DNA of 64,000 bases from NCBI RefSeq assembly GCF_963678635.1, contig NC_087062.1:71823345-71887344 (forward strand). Direction: 5' to 3'. Each line of letters starts with the position of its first letter. Position 1 is the stretch's first letter. Both the position numbers and the translations under genes were made by a program. This DNA is from Symsagittifera roscoffensis (lineage: Eukaryota; Xenacoelomorpha; Acoela; Convolutidae). The notes under the pieces are model-generated. The model searched no databases. It saw only the letters and a list, made by a program, of their open reading frames with translations, and was not told where the DNA came from. Of the stretch, positions 30,358 through 43,552 are shown in pieces.

Positions 30358-31470
30358 CTATTGATTGCAGCTGTTTTTGAAGTAATGTTCTGTCAGTTTT
30401 TTCTTTGTCGGGTTGTCGCGGAATTGATAGTGGAGTACGTTGAATAATTTAGGGGCTCTCGTCCCAAATCTTTCATCTGTTTTGTGAAGGCAGTTTTCGC
30501 TGAGTTCGAAATCGCTGCTCCGTCTCGTGGCGCTGTTCCTCATAGATACTGGGATTGACTCGTCTTTGACGTTGTATTTACCGTCCATCACTGAGTGCAA
30601 GAATAGCGTGCCATGGAGTTCAATGTACATCGAGAGTGGCAATATTTTTAAGGCTCGTAATCTTTCTTTGTATCTAATTGTCTCATGCTCCATTTTTCGA
30701 TTTGGGTTGCGGGGACTTCGGCTTTTCGTTATTCTTTGCAATGAATTTGAAGCCGTCTGCATAACCAAATGATATGTTTGGCGTGATTGATAAGGAAGAT
30801 CGTTCACGTAAATTAGGAAGATGAATGGGCCGAATATAGAATCCTGCGATACCCGGCTTGTGACAGGTGTGACTGGGATCTGTTTCAGTTGATTTTGACA
30901 ATTTGTTTTCTTGATGCCAATGAGCTGGCCAACAGCTGTAGGATCTCCCCTTCAATTCCGGTCTCTGCGGTTTTTGATATAATTGATTGACGTGGGACCA
31001 TGTCGAAGGCTTTCCTGAAATCTATGTATAGCACCCGTAAGTCCGAGTTTTCTTTAATGTCTGTTTTCAGGTATATTTCATTGAGAAATAGCAGCAGCTG
31101 TAAAATGGCTGATTTGTTCTTTCTGAAGCCGAACTGGGCTGGGTGTAATTTCGTTTCGATTTCTGGGTATAGTCGGTCGAACAGTATTTTTTCAAATACT
31201 TTGGATACATTGGCCAGAAGGCTAATCGGTCTGTATAGAGATATGTCCACCTTGTTGTTTTCTTTAAATAATGGGGTTATTTCACTTGTTTTCCAGAGGT
31301 GTGGGAAAAAGCATTTTTAAATGCAGGTTTGAGAGATGAGTTTTAGTGACTTTGCGAGTGAAGTAGCGTGTTTTAGAATGATTTTTCTTATGTTGTCTGG
31401 TCCGCATGCTTTATTTGTTTTCAGAGTTTGTAGGCATTTGGTTATCTTCTCTTCCTCGGTTATTGTCATG
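30358..31470 (-). pseudogene. Non-LTR (LINE) reverse transcriptase, 5'-truncated
   Basis: Read on the minus strand from 31470: KACGPDNIRKIILKHA (start of RT), an in-frame TAA near 31319, then HLWKTSEITPLFK, LYRPISLLANVSKVFEKIL, FGFRKNKSAILQLLLF, LYIDFRKAFDMVP (catalytic Asp), a frame change near 30890, GPFIFLIYVNDLP, FGYADGFKFIA (in place of the usual ADD box), and a C-terminal tail with YKERLRALKILPL. This is the order of LINE RT motifs of the CR1/jockey/RTE type. Endonuclease and ORF1 are missing, as is usual for 5'-truncated copies. Two frame changes and YADG in place of YADD make it dead. Confidence 0.9.
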
Positions 31471-32930
31471 CAGTTTATTTCTGATTGAAATGGTTTCTGC
31501 TAAGGTATTTTCGGCTGTGAAACTGCTTGGTAAATTTTTTCCGATTTGATAGATTTTGGTTTTTTTTGACATTTTCGATTTGAAAAAAAAATTCCGACTC
31601 AACTGCTTGCTGGTTTTGTATCGCAATTGGTGCGAAGCGCATCTTTGCTTCTGTGTATGATTTGTATTTTTTCTTTGAGTTATTGAGTTGGTTGAGTTAG
31701 CTGTTAAAATCAGTTTTTGGAAACACTGATCTTTTTCATGATTCAGTTAACCTTCCGACGGATTAGTTTCTACGAAGTTATGACGATAATACTTCAGGTT
31801 GATTGGGGTTATTTAAAGTGTTCTGTGATTTTTTGGGGCTTTGATCCCCAAAATCTAAATCAATTCAACATTTTGATCATAATTAGAGTTTTGGGGTTCG
31901 GAACCCCCGAAATCTAAATGTTTCAACATTTTAATCCTAAATCGTTCAAAATTGGCGATAACATAATTTTCTGTTTATTTTCGACAGTTATCATGTGAGC
32001 GTTATTTCCAAGCAACTTATGCTGTGCTATTTGTTTTTCTCTTTCTTCTTTCTGTTTTCAGACCAAAATTTTTTTTACCAATGGATAGTTGGAAAAATTA
32101 ATCGTTTTTTTTTTTTCAATTTTTGTTTTCAATTTGTTTTGTTTTTCAATTATTTGTGAATTATTGTTTTTGTGTATCTGGTCTAGTTTTTGCGCTTTTC
32201 CCTAATTTTATTGATTTTGCTTGATTATACTCAAAAGGATTTTCTCTAGTGAGTTTTGACATATTTCAAACTTTTCTTTTTTATTTCCTGGCCATTTTCA
32301 TGGATATTTGGCAAATCCTTTGTTCAAATGTTTCGTTACATGGTTTACTTAGTTACCTGTGAGATAAGCAAGGCTGTTGCAATCGGGTTGTAGACTTTTT
32401 CTCGTGATGTTTTAACAAGACGACTGAAAATGATGGTCATCTCCATCTGTTAATTCGTCAAGGAACAGACATTTTTGAGCAATTTCGCATTTTAAATGCC
32501 CGTTCTTTTCGAAGTTTGTATTTCGTGTTAGTTGTAAATTGACCAATTCCGATTTCAGTATATCATTCGTTTTTTTTTGTTTTTTTTTCTGTTTTCCCTT
32601 AATAACGCTGTTTTCCCACGCAAGGGTATTCCGATCGGATACTAGAAATTTGCCCGTAAATAACTTGGTTCTCAAGACTCACTCCTAGACTTTTTCACAT
32701 CTATGTCCTTGTTGCAAACCTTAGTCCTCTCGGTTGTAAATATAAGGCTTGTTTTGCGTTTGGTAGTATTTTACACATTCGCTCTTTTCGGAACTTGTTT
32801 TTGTTGGTTTTAACTTTTTCAATTTAATCTAAAATTTTAATTTTCACTTTTTCGGCTTCATTGGTTTTGGCTTATTATATATTGGCTTAGTGGCCTCATT
32901 TTGCCCCGTTTGATGATCGAAACGTTTTCT
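31471..32930. other. Intergenic or intronic AT-rich sequence
   Basis: No host exon seen. The minus-strand frame at 31411-31626 may be more of the LINE upstream of RT in another frame. Copies of short dispersed repeats lie at 31618-31660, 32363-32410 and 32618-32690. Confidence 0.45.
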
Positions 32931-32934
32931 GTGT

Positions 32935-32973
32935 GCGTGTGTGTGTGTCTTGAGAGAGAGAGAGAGAGAGAGG
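32935..32973. repeat. Compound GT / GA microsatellite
   Basis: About seven GT-type repeats (TGTGTGCGTGTGTGTGTGT) followed by nine GA repeats. Confidence 0.95.
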
Positions 32974-35343
32974 AACTTGAACTTTTTTCGGCTTTGTAAC
33001 TGCTTGATTAATTTTCATCCGATGCTAATTTTCTGAGTTTGTTCTTTTCAAAATACAAATTTTCTAGTTGCATGTATAATTTTAGATCTATTTGCCTATA
33101 AAATTAAAGAGTTGCGATGTTATCACTTTTTCCCTGATGGTGTTTCGGCTGTATTGTTGTCAATCAAGCTCTCGTTTTTTCCGAAATGCGTATTCCACCG
33201 TTCCTTCAACACATATATGGCACTCGTGGATACTTTATAGGCAGTACATGTTTTTTCATCAATTTTATTTTGCAGATATATTTCGATTGGGCTTCAGCTC
33301 ATTGGCTGGCGGCTTCAATTCCATCGGCTTTTGAAACAAATATATTGTTTACAACAATTTTCAGATCTGTTTTTTTTTAATATAAAATCGTTAAGACCCT
33401 GGCGCCAAATTTTGATTGCTTAAATTCGACGCCATTGAGATATCTTGAAAACACTTCAATAAATTTTTTTAAAACTTTTTTTCTCGTTTTAGATCAAGGC
33501 AACATCGTTCGAAGTCCTCTTTGCTAATTCTGGAGCGTCATGCCATTTTAACTCTGTACTTTTTTAATCGCAAGTGATGTGATGCTGAGCTTCGCCCATG
33601 CGTTGGCTTTATAATCAGGAAGAAGGCAGAGCAATTTTGAGGTCAATGCTACCCAACCCAGAGGGTCAACTAAAATAAAAGCCTAAAATAAAATGAGACT
33701 TGTTTCAAAAAGGTTGTTTTATTGTGTTGTCATACAAGCGTAGTCATTGCAAACAGCATGATTTATGACTTCTTACGATTTATTTATAAAAGCGCATTCA
33801 ATACTGCCTGGTCCTTAGTATAGAAGCATGTGTGAAACTCGTTCTTAGAAACCAGCGGTAGTGTTCGAATCTATGCGGGGCAAACTTTATTCCCACTCCA
33901 AAAAATGAATTTTAAAATCATCGAAAACTATTCTGCGTATAGCTGAAGCAAAAAAAGGCACAAAAATTTCAAAATGTATTCAAATTTTTTTTGAAAAAAA
34001 GTGCCTTTTATGATAGAAATCAAGCTTTCTAAAGAACTGTTTTTTCAGGTGTTTTTTTAAATGGTCGAAACAGCTCAATTAAGATAATTTTTCTGTGAAT
34101 TTCAATTAACCGGCCCGTGATTTTTCTTTTGTTTCACAGAAGATGCAGAATATCTATGTGCAAGTGATTGCTTTTTACGAACGTAAGTTTCAGGTTCTCA
34201 AATTAGTAGCTGTTTTGATTCGCTTGTAGAAAACAAAATTTTGTAAAATGGAAAAAGTAAATTGGTCTATTCAATCTCATTGCCTCTCTTCGCGTAATTT
34301 GCAATAGTTAATCAGTCAGCTTTTAATGAAGCGCAACGTAGAAACTTTTTTTGCCCCCAAACGACGAACATGAAAAAATATGTTTACCAGATATTTAGCG
34401 GTCGAAAAGTTTGCTGCTATTTGCAGTTTAATGGGCTGCTCTTTTTGCTGAATGTTATTTCTTTGATGATATGTTCAAATCGTGGCATCAATAAGAGAGA
34501 AACTTATTGAATTTAAAATAAATTCGCCCATTTGATCGCTTCACTAACGCTGGAATTTAACCCTGCGAATAGGGCCGGCTAGGTATTGACGTTTTACCAG
34601 GCTACTGGCAATGGTCTAAACAAAATACGGGAGGGAATAAGCAGCTTTGAATTTGCAACTTGCGCTGAATTTAGACCCAGATTATGGTTTATGGCTCTTT
34701 CCTGTTACTAACCCTGCATAGTATAGTGAAGGGGCTTAGCAGAAAATAACTTGTTTTTATGTCACGGAGGCCCAAGTTTCTTGTCTCAGACTATAGTTAT
34801 CATGTTTATTTACTATATTAAAAACGAATGACAAATCATAACTTCATGCAACAAGCAGAAGAGAGAAAGATATGTTAGACGAGTTCTTTTGGTTGAAGTT
34901 AGATAATATTATTGTAATCTTGAAAGAAATTATTAAATTTGCATTGACCAGGTTAATATTGTTTCACTTTTTCGAGAATGTCCAGTGGGTCTGACAACGT
35001 TTGATTTTATATGCAAATAGTTTCATGCATGCTGCGATTTTCCCTCAGAGTTATTATATGAAAACTTGATTGTCATCATAAATCATAAGTGGCACTCGAA
35101 TAAAATAAAGCGCTTTCTATAAGCTGAGTCGGGTTTCGTTCCTCAACAATTCGACCGATTTATCGCCCAAAAGGTCCATCCGTGGCATTGTTTCCACACA
35201 CCCGTTTTGATTAACGGATGGGCGCCAAAACTTATGCTTTTGTGTATCAGGCGAATCAAACATAATTAGAACTGAACAAATAATTTGTAAAAATGCTGAT
35301 TAGTATTTGCGATGGTATTTGATTTGCTGAGTTGAATTGTGAT
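32974..35343. other. No gene recognised
   Basis: AT-rich. A degenerate copy of the dispersed hairpin repeat is at 33567-33600. Open frames such as 33092-33334 show no motif. Confidence 0.4.
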
Positions 35344-35617
35344 CAGTAGCGGATTTTTGAGGGGGGGGGGGTGTCGGACGCTCTCTCCTCAGGGATTCGA
35401 CCCCCTGTCGACCGAAAGGGCCCCCTGCACTATATTGAGATTTTTGACAGACTGACCCTAAAATTTTTGTGGTCGAAATTTCTTGGTCTAAGCTTTTATT
35501 GGCTGTTTTTATTTCAAAAATTTGCGTGCGGCGCGGAAGATTTGGTCGACCTTAAAAAATGTTGACAAATTTTTTTGGAAATCCGACCCCCTCGAAAAAA
35601 TCCTAGATCAGCTCCTG
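35344..35617. mobile_element. hAT-like MITE
   Basis: A 274-bp element with imperfect terminal inverted repeats: the left end reads CAGTAGCGGATTTTTGAGGG and the right end, reversed, reads CAGGAGCTGATCTAGGATTT followed by a G-rich run and TCGGA. Ends of this CAG-GGCGGATC type are typical of hAT MITEs. Flanks ATTGTGAT and ATTGTTAA agree at 6 of 8 positions, fitting an 8-bp target duplication. It contains a long G run (35361-35371). No transposase. Confidence 0.75.
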
Positions 35618-38600
35618 ATTGTTAATTTTTGAGGGTTTTCAAGTTTTGGTGATTTTCAGAGTTTTCCTTGTCGATTGTAGCGGTAAGCAGCTAAAAGGGT
35701 TTGTCACATATGATCCATTATTGCTCAAGAATTCACATGACGAAAGATTTCACGGGTCTTAAGATGGAGATCACATATTCCATAAGATAATGCATCGATA
35801 AGAATGTATGAATTTAATTAGTTCTTAGGGTGCATGAAATGAGCTTACCATAAAAGATAAAAAGTAAATTAGGCCAATAAATTGCTTTTCGAGCCCCATT
35901 TTTGATTAATTGTTTGAGCGTAGAAAAAAAGATCTAGATGTATCAAAAAAATTTGAGGTTAATTACTAAATTTTTAAAATCAGACCGCTGTAGGTTATAA
36001 ATGTGTATAAAGTCACCTGGGATTCACTATATATTCAGTCTCCTATAAAACTGAGTTTTTGTGATTTTTGTTCGCGTGTTCTTTTTTTAAAAAAGGAAAG
36101 CATCCTGTAGAATGGAGTTTCCATGTAGCAGTAGAGATGTTTTTCAATTATTTGTAAGATGCATTTCAGACGGCTTTGACTGTTATATTAAATTCCGTAA
36201 CTATAACGAGTCTATTATTTTCAACTGGCTAGTGCAAGCATCCGTGACTGTCAAATAACCGCACGAGTATTCGCTTCTGGGACTCCTTTGAAAAGAGGGG
36301 AGTGATTGTTCCCTGATATTTGGAATATTTTGGCCTCTATCTGGGAATAAAAGAAATGCTGCTCCGATTAGATTAGATTAAATTTTTGTTCGCCAATCAG
36401 TCAGCTGATTACTGAGTTGAACTGCTCTCGTTAGTAGGACACGTAAAACGAACAGACAATTATAAGCTTACATTACGATCGCAAGGCCGTCCCTTTTTTC
36501 TCCAATTCTGTGTCAAATGTCTTTTTTTCTCATTTTCTCGTCTCATATTTTTTACTAAAAGGAGTTACAAATTGTCTCAATATTTGCACTTGCATCTTAT
36601 ATGTGCGCATGTTTAGACTACGAGTATAAGCTTTTAAATGATTTAACGTGTCTTTTCATCTTTTTATCCTGGAGTGATGAGGAAAAAAGCTACATATTTC
36701 TTTAATGACTAAAAACTATTTGACCTCATAAATTCATTTTTAAATACATAACATGTAGTTAATAAATACTTGTAATGTCTCAACTATTTTGAAATTTATT
36801 TTATGTTGGGAGACTTTTTATCTCGTGAACAGGCTAATATTTTACATCTGTATTTTCAGATATTAGGAATGGTTTGAGGTAATGTATTTTGAAACCAAGG
36901 ATGACGATTAAATTTATCAAACCTCGGTTAGTTCAATAATCCAGTGCCTGCTTATTGAAGCAGCAACAATCGCAACCTAAATACAGTTCGGAATAGGCTT
37001 GTGGAGTTATTGTTGAGCGATTTAGTTTCTCTGCAATTTAATAGCTTTCTGAGGATCTCCAGACATCTTAACATGTGGTAGACAACTGAACTGGAATGTC
37101 ATTTGTATCTGCAGATTCTTATCGTTTTTTGAGATTTATTTTGCAATTATTGAAATGTTTGCAAAATTACCAGACATAAATATCATCACAAGTCCAGCAC
37201 ACATTACAAAGAGTGGACATGTTTATTTGCCCTTAACTTACCGCGATGGGCGTTTACCAAAGATTTTAACAAATATTTAGCTTCTTGATTACTCAATCTC
37301 AATTTCTATCATTTTTTCTATTAGCAAACAGTAATTTCAGTAAAGCTTGTCTCTTCATTTTGTAAAAGAATTAGTGCTGAAGTTGTACTGGCAGTTTAGT
37401 AGTTCATCTCATCTAATCTATAGTTTACTTGATTATCGGGCGTGAGACAGAATACTGTCCCTTTTTCTAGTGTGACTCCAAGCGTTCAAAGAGAAAAACT
37501 AATGCATGTTTGAACAAAGCTAGTTTCAGCAAATCGTTCTCAAATAAAAATTTTCTTTAATCAGTCTTACGGTCACCACATTTGCACGGAGAGGTTCTTT
37601 TTCAACGCAATCTCAAACTCGAGAGCACTTAGCCAGGCTGAAGTATATTTAATATTAAGCTGTATGTTATATGCGAGAATCTCAGTTGCCGAAAAATGAA
37701 CCAACAAAACAAAAAGTAACCGAGTAGCAGCAGGCACGATTGTACAGACCAAACTATAATCAATTTGGTTTTGCTTAATCGGCGTGCAAAACTTACAAAC
37801 CATTATTGGACCAGTATTTTTGATTTTCTATACCTCAGACTGCTTTGAGCGTTTTGTTAATTTGCTGCTGCGAAGATACAAATGAGTCTCGAAAGTTAAA
37901 ACGAAAACTACTTAGACTGTGGTCCGTTTAAGCTATTGAGGATATTGCTCATAGATTATTAAAAACACCTCCGTTAACAATTAATTAACGACTGTAATAA
38001 CATTATCTAACGGTCTCTTAATTTTATAAAACCGCTAGCTACTTCATTTCTTACGTTTACTGTAACTATTTTACCTCTGAATCTAAATTAATCGTTGATT
38101 TTTCCCGAAGATTGCAAAAAAACTTCAATAAAAATTGCGTATTGTTATTTCGTCAAGTTTTGCCTGAAATTATTATTTGAAAAGCTTTAATTTTTTTGTA
38201 GCCACTTGAGCATAGCTCTTAGCATTGCCTCGCGTTCCGTTGCAAATCTTGATACTGCGTTAACTTAAGGTCACATTCGATTTCTACCAAGCTTCTTGGA
38301 GATGGTTGTATAACAAATAAGTCTTCTAGAACATCTTCTAAAACGCCATTAGGGAATGTGTTTAGCACAGATCCAGTTGAATTTATAATTAAATCCGTTT
38401 ATCAAATTCAACTCTTCAATTTGTACATTACCTTTCAATCTTCTATTTTTACCATCGAGAGCATTTGAGTCTCTCAATTTGAATTGTAGTGTCGTTTGTA
38501 TATATTAAAATTGATCTTCCTACCCAGCTCTTCAAACTTTATTTGACTAAGCTTAATAGTCTCTCCGACATCCTACTTATTGTCACGGTTGAGATTTATA

Positions 38601-39239
38601 AAAGAAAAGAGAATTGGACTTCTGTTCTCATAACTGTTCCATACCTTGTCTGTGTAACTGTGTTACCAAAACTTAGCTGCAATTCTTCGTCAAAAGTCTT
38701 ATTGAGGGTCACTAATTACCAGCTGGTTGAACCTTTTAATTAGCAATAGCTTCTTGGAATCCAGATATGTTAGATATCGAAATTTTGTTGGAAGACTTAA
38801 ATATTAAGTAATCCATTGTTACTTTTTGAAAATGAATTTAATATCCCTAATCAGCTGTGTTACATTTTTTGTCTCATCTCTTACGCCAATTACTTCACGC
38901 GGTTAGTTTTTTTCTGCATATTACGGGGCTGAAAAACCTCGGTAATAGGGTAAAATGTTTTAGACTGATTTTCTTGCATAAAAAAAATTTGTTCCTACTA
39001 CCGAATGTGGAGAGAACTTTTCGTTTTGAACATGGGGAGGAAGAGTTTCGTTTTGTATGTTGATTTTTGCAAAAAAAACTGAAGCACTTCTATTGAAAGG
39101 TTCTAAATAAGATGATATGTAAGTTGTTATCTTAGGTGATATATTTTGTGGGATAGTATACCAAGATCAGGTAGATGAAATTCGATTCATACTAAACATA
39201 TTTTCCTGATGGTCACCACTACTCAGTTCATGCTAATGT
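35618..39239. other. No gene recognised
   Basis: AT-rich. A stretch near 38220-38760 gives fragmentary minus-strand reading frames but none convincing. It may be the 5' flank or first intron of the EGFR gene. Confidence 0.4.
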
Positions 39240-41620
39240 CTGAAAAATTTCGTCTTAAACTTCGTTTTCTAGTCTTCGGACTAATTATTTTTTGAATTCG
39301 GCTACAGAAAACGAGAGTAAGTGTCAAAGAAATTGCTATGGTTTCATACCAGTTGGTTGCTCTTTGATTATTATTCCGTCCATTGAAAATGGAGAGGAAC
39401 TTTGTATTCGGGTGTTAAGGTTTTTTGCCTTCCACGCAAAATCTGCTACCACAAATAATCATCGGAATGGGTCGAATAATATATCATATTAAAGGTCTTT
39501 CAGACGCTTTTCGAACAATTCTAAAAAAAAATTCCAAAAAAATTCAAGTGTCGAGAAAAATCGGTTTGAAATTTTTGATTTTTCGTCTAAATTCGAGAGA
39601 GTAAAGCGGGCGAGCACGCTTATTTATGCTTAATTTAGGCCGCTTACAATAGCTTATTTATGCTGGCATTTAGTTTTGCTCAAATAAAGTTAGCTGTTCG
39701 AGATTTTTTAACGCCATTCTGGAAATCAAAAACTTGCAATTTTAAAAAAATTTTTAGTAATTTTTTTGTTTAGCCATTTTTCTTCAAAAATGTTCCCAGT
39801 TTGCCTGTTTTACTATGACTGTCAAATATGCCTAATTTGTAGTTTATGGTTTAAATCCTTTTATCACGCCACGCAGAAGATAACCGACACTAATTTGAAA
39901 AAAAAAACTTTTTAATAGTTTTTAAAGACTATGGTTGGAACATTCTGTGCTATTTGCATGGTAACTGACTGTCTTTTTTTCTTTCATATTGGTTTTTTTT
40001 TGGTGGAGAACACACACATTGAAAATAAAATGTTTTTTTTTGTTTTAGTTTGGTCGTTGAATGTTATAATTTTTAGACTCACATTTCAAAGTCATTTTGC
40101 AAAGGAATGTAAAATTACGCTCATTGATAACCCAAATGTTTTTGGCGTAATGTCATTGGACTCCAAAGCGAATGTAGTTATTCAAACTTAAACAGGAATT
40201 CACAAAAAAAATAATTAATCAGTGTTTCCCAAATGGTTTTATCTAAAAAAAATGTCAATCATCAAAAGCAATTAAAGTAGTTTTCAGCCCATTGTATTCA
40301 GTTTTTTGTTGAAACAAGAGCTCCATTTTGTCTCAAGTGTATGGGTTATATTTTTTGTTTCACAGAACTGTAATTTTGAAAATGACTAGTTGAGTTATGC
40401 AGTGTTATGTAAATGAAGATGTTAGAACGGGATTTGAAAAAAATGAAAAAGTTTGAAAATAAATAACCATACAATTTACTTTTGAGCTCTCATTTTTCCG
40501 ACCATTGAAAATGGACAGGAAATTGGTCTTCTTGTATTTTTTGTTCCAACCACCAACTTTGTATTCGGTTGTGTTTTAGTTTTTTTCTTTCGTTTTCCTG
40601 CAAAATAAGGTACCACAAATAATGATCGGACTGGGTTGAGTGATAGTTTATAGTCAAGCCTTTTCAGTCGGGATTTAAACCACATTTAAAAGTTTCTGAA
40701 AAGTTTTCCCGGTGTCAAGAAAAACCGGTTTGAAATTTTTGATTTTTCATCTAATTTTGAGCGAGTGAGCTGGCTTACATCAGCTTATTTATGCTTAATT
40801 TAAGTCTTGAAAATTTAGTTTCACTCAAATGAAGTTAATTTTGCAGTTTTTTGCTTCATCTTAAGCGTAAAAAACTTCAAAATATTTTGGGAACGTTTAT
40901 TGATTTTTTGTTTTTCTCATTATTTGTCTTGAAAAATTGTTTTTCAATTTGCATATTTTACATGACTGAAGAAAATGCCAATGCCTAGGCTCTTTTTTTT
41001 TTTGCTCAGATTCCTTTATCGCACCAAGCCAAAAAACGAAACTAATTGTAAAAATAATTTTGTTCTATTTTTTAAGACTTGTCGGAAAATTCTGTGCTAC
41101 TTGCACAGTAACCGGCTATCCTTCTTCTTAGTGTCATTTTCCACGCATAATTAGGTACGAGAGATAATCATCGGACTATTTTGAGTGATATATCTTACCA
41201 AATCCCTTTAAGTCGTGATTCGAATGACATAAAAAAAATTGAAAAAGTTCTCACAATGTCGAGAGTTTATGCTAATTTCCATCGAGTGAAGCAAACGTGT
41301 AGGTCTTTTTAAAACTTATTACTAAAGTGAACACTACAGTATTATTACTACTGTAAAACTAGTTCTCGCTCGAAGTTTTTGAACTGGGCGACAGAACACG
41401 AGACTAAGTGTCAACGATCGTGGTATGTTTTTATGCCAGTGGGTGGCTGTGTGAATTTTTTCATTTCATAGTTTCTATTGTTTTTTTAGATAAGCAAAAA
41501 ATCTGAAAATGTGTTTTTCTTTTTAGCTTGGACGGTGACAATGTTATAATTTTTAAGTTTGTTATTCGGTATGAAATGCTTACAGTATAAGGAAGAAAGG
41601 CTAACTGTTGTCTGCTCGAT
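39240..41620. repeat. Degenerate repeat cluster, three partial copies
   Basis: A word set including GATAATCATCGGA-like, GAAAATGGA, CGGTTTGAAATTTTTGATTT, GCTTATTTATGCTTAATTTA and ACTAAGTGTCAA recurs in the same order near 39290-39640, 40490-40800 and 41090-41460. Flanking words (ATGTTATAATTTTTA) recur near 40065 and 41545. Copies are diverged and partly deleted. Confidence 0.7.
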
Positions 41621-42506
41621 TGTTGCTGTGTAAGTTATGATAATAATTAGATACTAGCAATAGTTTAAAATGAATTTTTTCATCACATTGAACTTAATCT
41701 AATTGAGATTATTGAAAGAACATTTTGGCGTTTTTTGATATTTTTTGTCTGATTTTTTATTAGTTAGCTGATTTTTTTTAGTTCGTAAAAAGTTTTGTCG
41801 TCAAAGTTCGTTTCTTTGATTACACTTGCGAAAGAACGTTGCTTGTAATTGTGAACTAGAACTTTCCTGTAAACTACTCTTACAAATCTGCATGAAATTG
41901 AAAATGATTGATTATAAAAACATAGCAATTTCCAGGCCTGTTTTTACTTGGTCTAGAGGTAAATTTTTTTTCAGTATGTACCAAATATTTTTGCTGAAAA
42001 GTTGAATTGTTGGACTTTCGTTTGTGTACTTATCTTTTGTCGGCTCAGATGCCGCATCAGGGTTTTGTTATGTAGGCAATTTTCATTATAAATGGAAGTG
42101 TTGTTGATGTTCTTCTGTAATTGCAAAGTCTACTAGCCCTGAAATAGTTTTTTTTCCTTTTTTTTGCGCCTAAAAGTTTTTTTTGGCTTTAATCAAATAA
42201 AAACGTTAATCGAAATCATTTGTCAGGCTTTTAAAATTTTACCTCATTTGACCTCCGGCTAGTTAAAAATCGGTTGTAAAATTTCATCTACGCCATAATT
42301 CATCGCCTTTCTACGAGTGTGGTCTAAAAGAATTGTACAAAAGGCTAAGCGTTGCTTCAAAAAGGTCACTTTTTTCTGAAGAAAAGTTAAACAAAAGTGC
42401 ATTAAATCAAATGTCACGGCTCTTTTCTCTTCTGGTAGCAAAAACTTATGACGTATCAATTGCTGAATTTTTTCTCCGGTATTCTGTAATTTAATTTTGG
42501 TTTCAG
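41621..42506. other. Intron or 5' flank upstream of the first EGFR exon seen
   Basis: No exon recognised. It ends in a pyrimidine-containing acceptor TTTTGGTTTCAG at 42495-42506. Because the first exon seen begins inside a codon, this must be an intron and at least one coding exon (signal peptide) lies further upstream, possibly outside the window. Confidence 0.6.
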
Positions 42507-42864
42507 AATGCCCTGGAACCTCAAACAAGTTCAGTTCTGCGTCTGGGGGTTACGAAACCGAAGACGATTCGAAGAAGAACGAATATTTAAAACTGCAGAT
42601 GAAATATTGGAAAGGCGGACAGAAATGTACACGCATCTACGGAAATTTAGAAATAGCCAACATCGTCGAAGAAGAGGGGGAAGCTTTCGATTTTGACTTC
42701 TTGAGCGAAGTTAGGGAGATCTCGGGATATCTTCTGATTTACAACGTAGAATTGAAGGAAATATTTTTGCCAAATTTGGTAATCGTGAGAGGCAATGAGC
42801 TTGTTCATTGTCAGCATTCTAATTCTCAATGCTCCCTGTATATACAGGACGACGCCGGCCATAT
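42507..42864 (+). CDS. Egfr: EGFR-family receptor, exon encoding most of L1 domain
   Basis: An EGFR-family receptor tyrosine kinase binds EGF-like ligands at the cell surface and signals through Ras/MAPK. The exon begins after TTTCAG with two bases of a split codon, then CPGTSNKFSSASG, as in the conserved start of the receptor L1 domain. CTRIYGNLEIANI, FDFLSEVREISGYLLIYNVE and LPNLVIVRGNELV follow: the leucine-rich beta-helix rungs of L1. The donor is inferred at 42864/42865 (GTTCGC, weak), because only this GT gives the phase needed by the next exon. A GC donor a few bases earlier is possible. An open frame continues beyond but is intronic. Confidence 0.88.
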
Positions 42865-43081
42865 GTTCGCATTTAACTGGCGTTTTTCAATACAAATGAA
42901 ATTTTGTGTTAGCTTTTTTTGCATGTTCCTTCAGATTCTCGTAAAAATAAAAACATGGCCTTGTTGAAAAAATAATTTTAACTCTTGTTAGTTTGCCCAT
43001 TTGGAAATTATTTATTCAAGGAAATATTTATTAAAAATTAAAAAATTTATAAATTGAAAATGCGAACACATTATATTGCAG

Positions 43082-43128
43082 GCTTAACGTAAAAGGCTTA
43101 CAATCTGTGCGTCTCCCAAAACTCAAAG
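43082..43128 (+). CDS. Egfr: EGFR-family receptor, 47-bp exon of L1
   Basis: Flanked by TATTGCAG and GTATGT. Phase is one base in, one base out. It encodes LNVKGLQSVRLPKLK, the rung leading to the RGG turn of L1. The 47-bp length keeps the frame between its neighbours. Confidence 0.88.
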
Positions 43129-43405
43129 GTATGTTTCGCGGTAAATTGCGAGTAAATTTTTTTTAGTAGAAAAGGCATAAAATAACCAAATGGTGTCTGG
43201 TATCGAATATCCAACCCAATCAAAATATCCGTCAACTATTAACAATGTTCAATTGTTGTACCTAGAAACTCTATGCATTTAGTTGTAGAGGGAGTAATAA
43301 ATGAAAGGATCCGTTCAGGCATATTGGAAGGCCGATTAAATTTGGTGGTTGTAGTCACATCACAAATGCTGTCCGAATGGAGTAGTTCATCGCTAATATT
43401 TGCAG

Positions 43406-43552
43406 AAATCACGCGTGGAGGCATTTACATAAAGGCGGAAAAGGCATGCTTTCTCAGCATGGTGAACTTCCTTGACATTATGCAGACAGCTCCTACAGCT
43501 AAATATCCTCTGGATGTTACAACCTCTGGAGATAAGTGCAAACGACTCATAG
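43406..43552 (+). CDS. Egfr: EGFR-family receptor, end of L1
   Basis: After ATTTGCAG the split codon completes to Glu and reads EITRGGIYIKAEKACFL, the conserved RGG segment and the Cys that closes L1 in EGFR relatives, then FLDIMQ and a Lys/Cys-bearing end (GDKCKRLI). The donor is ATAG/GTCAGT. Phase 1 at the end matches the next exon 8.7 kb downstream. Confidence 0.88.

Noticed and set aside
38220-38760. Minus-strand protein remnants, possibly retroelement or envelope-like
   Set aside because: Only short frames with many stops; no motif could be matched with confidence.
43273-43405. ORF upstream of the EGITRGG exon as extra receptor sequence
   Set aside because: A pyrimidine-rich AG acceptor at 43404-43405 gives the correct phase with the 47-bp exon; the upstream residues do not resemble any EGFR segment.
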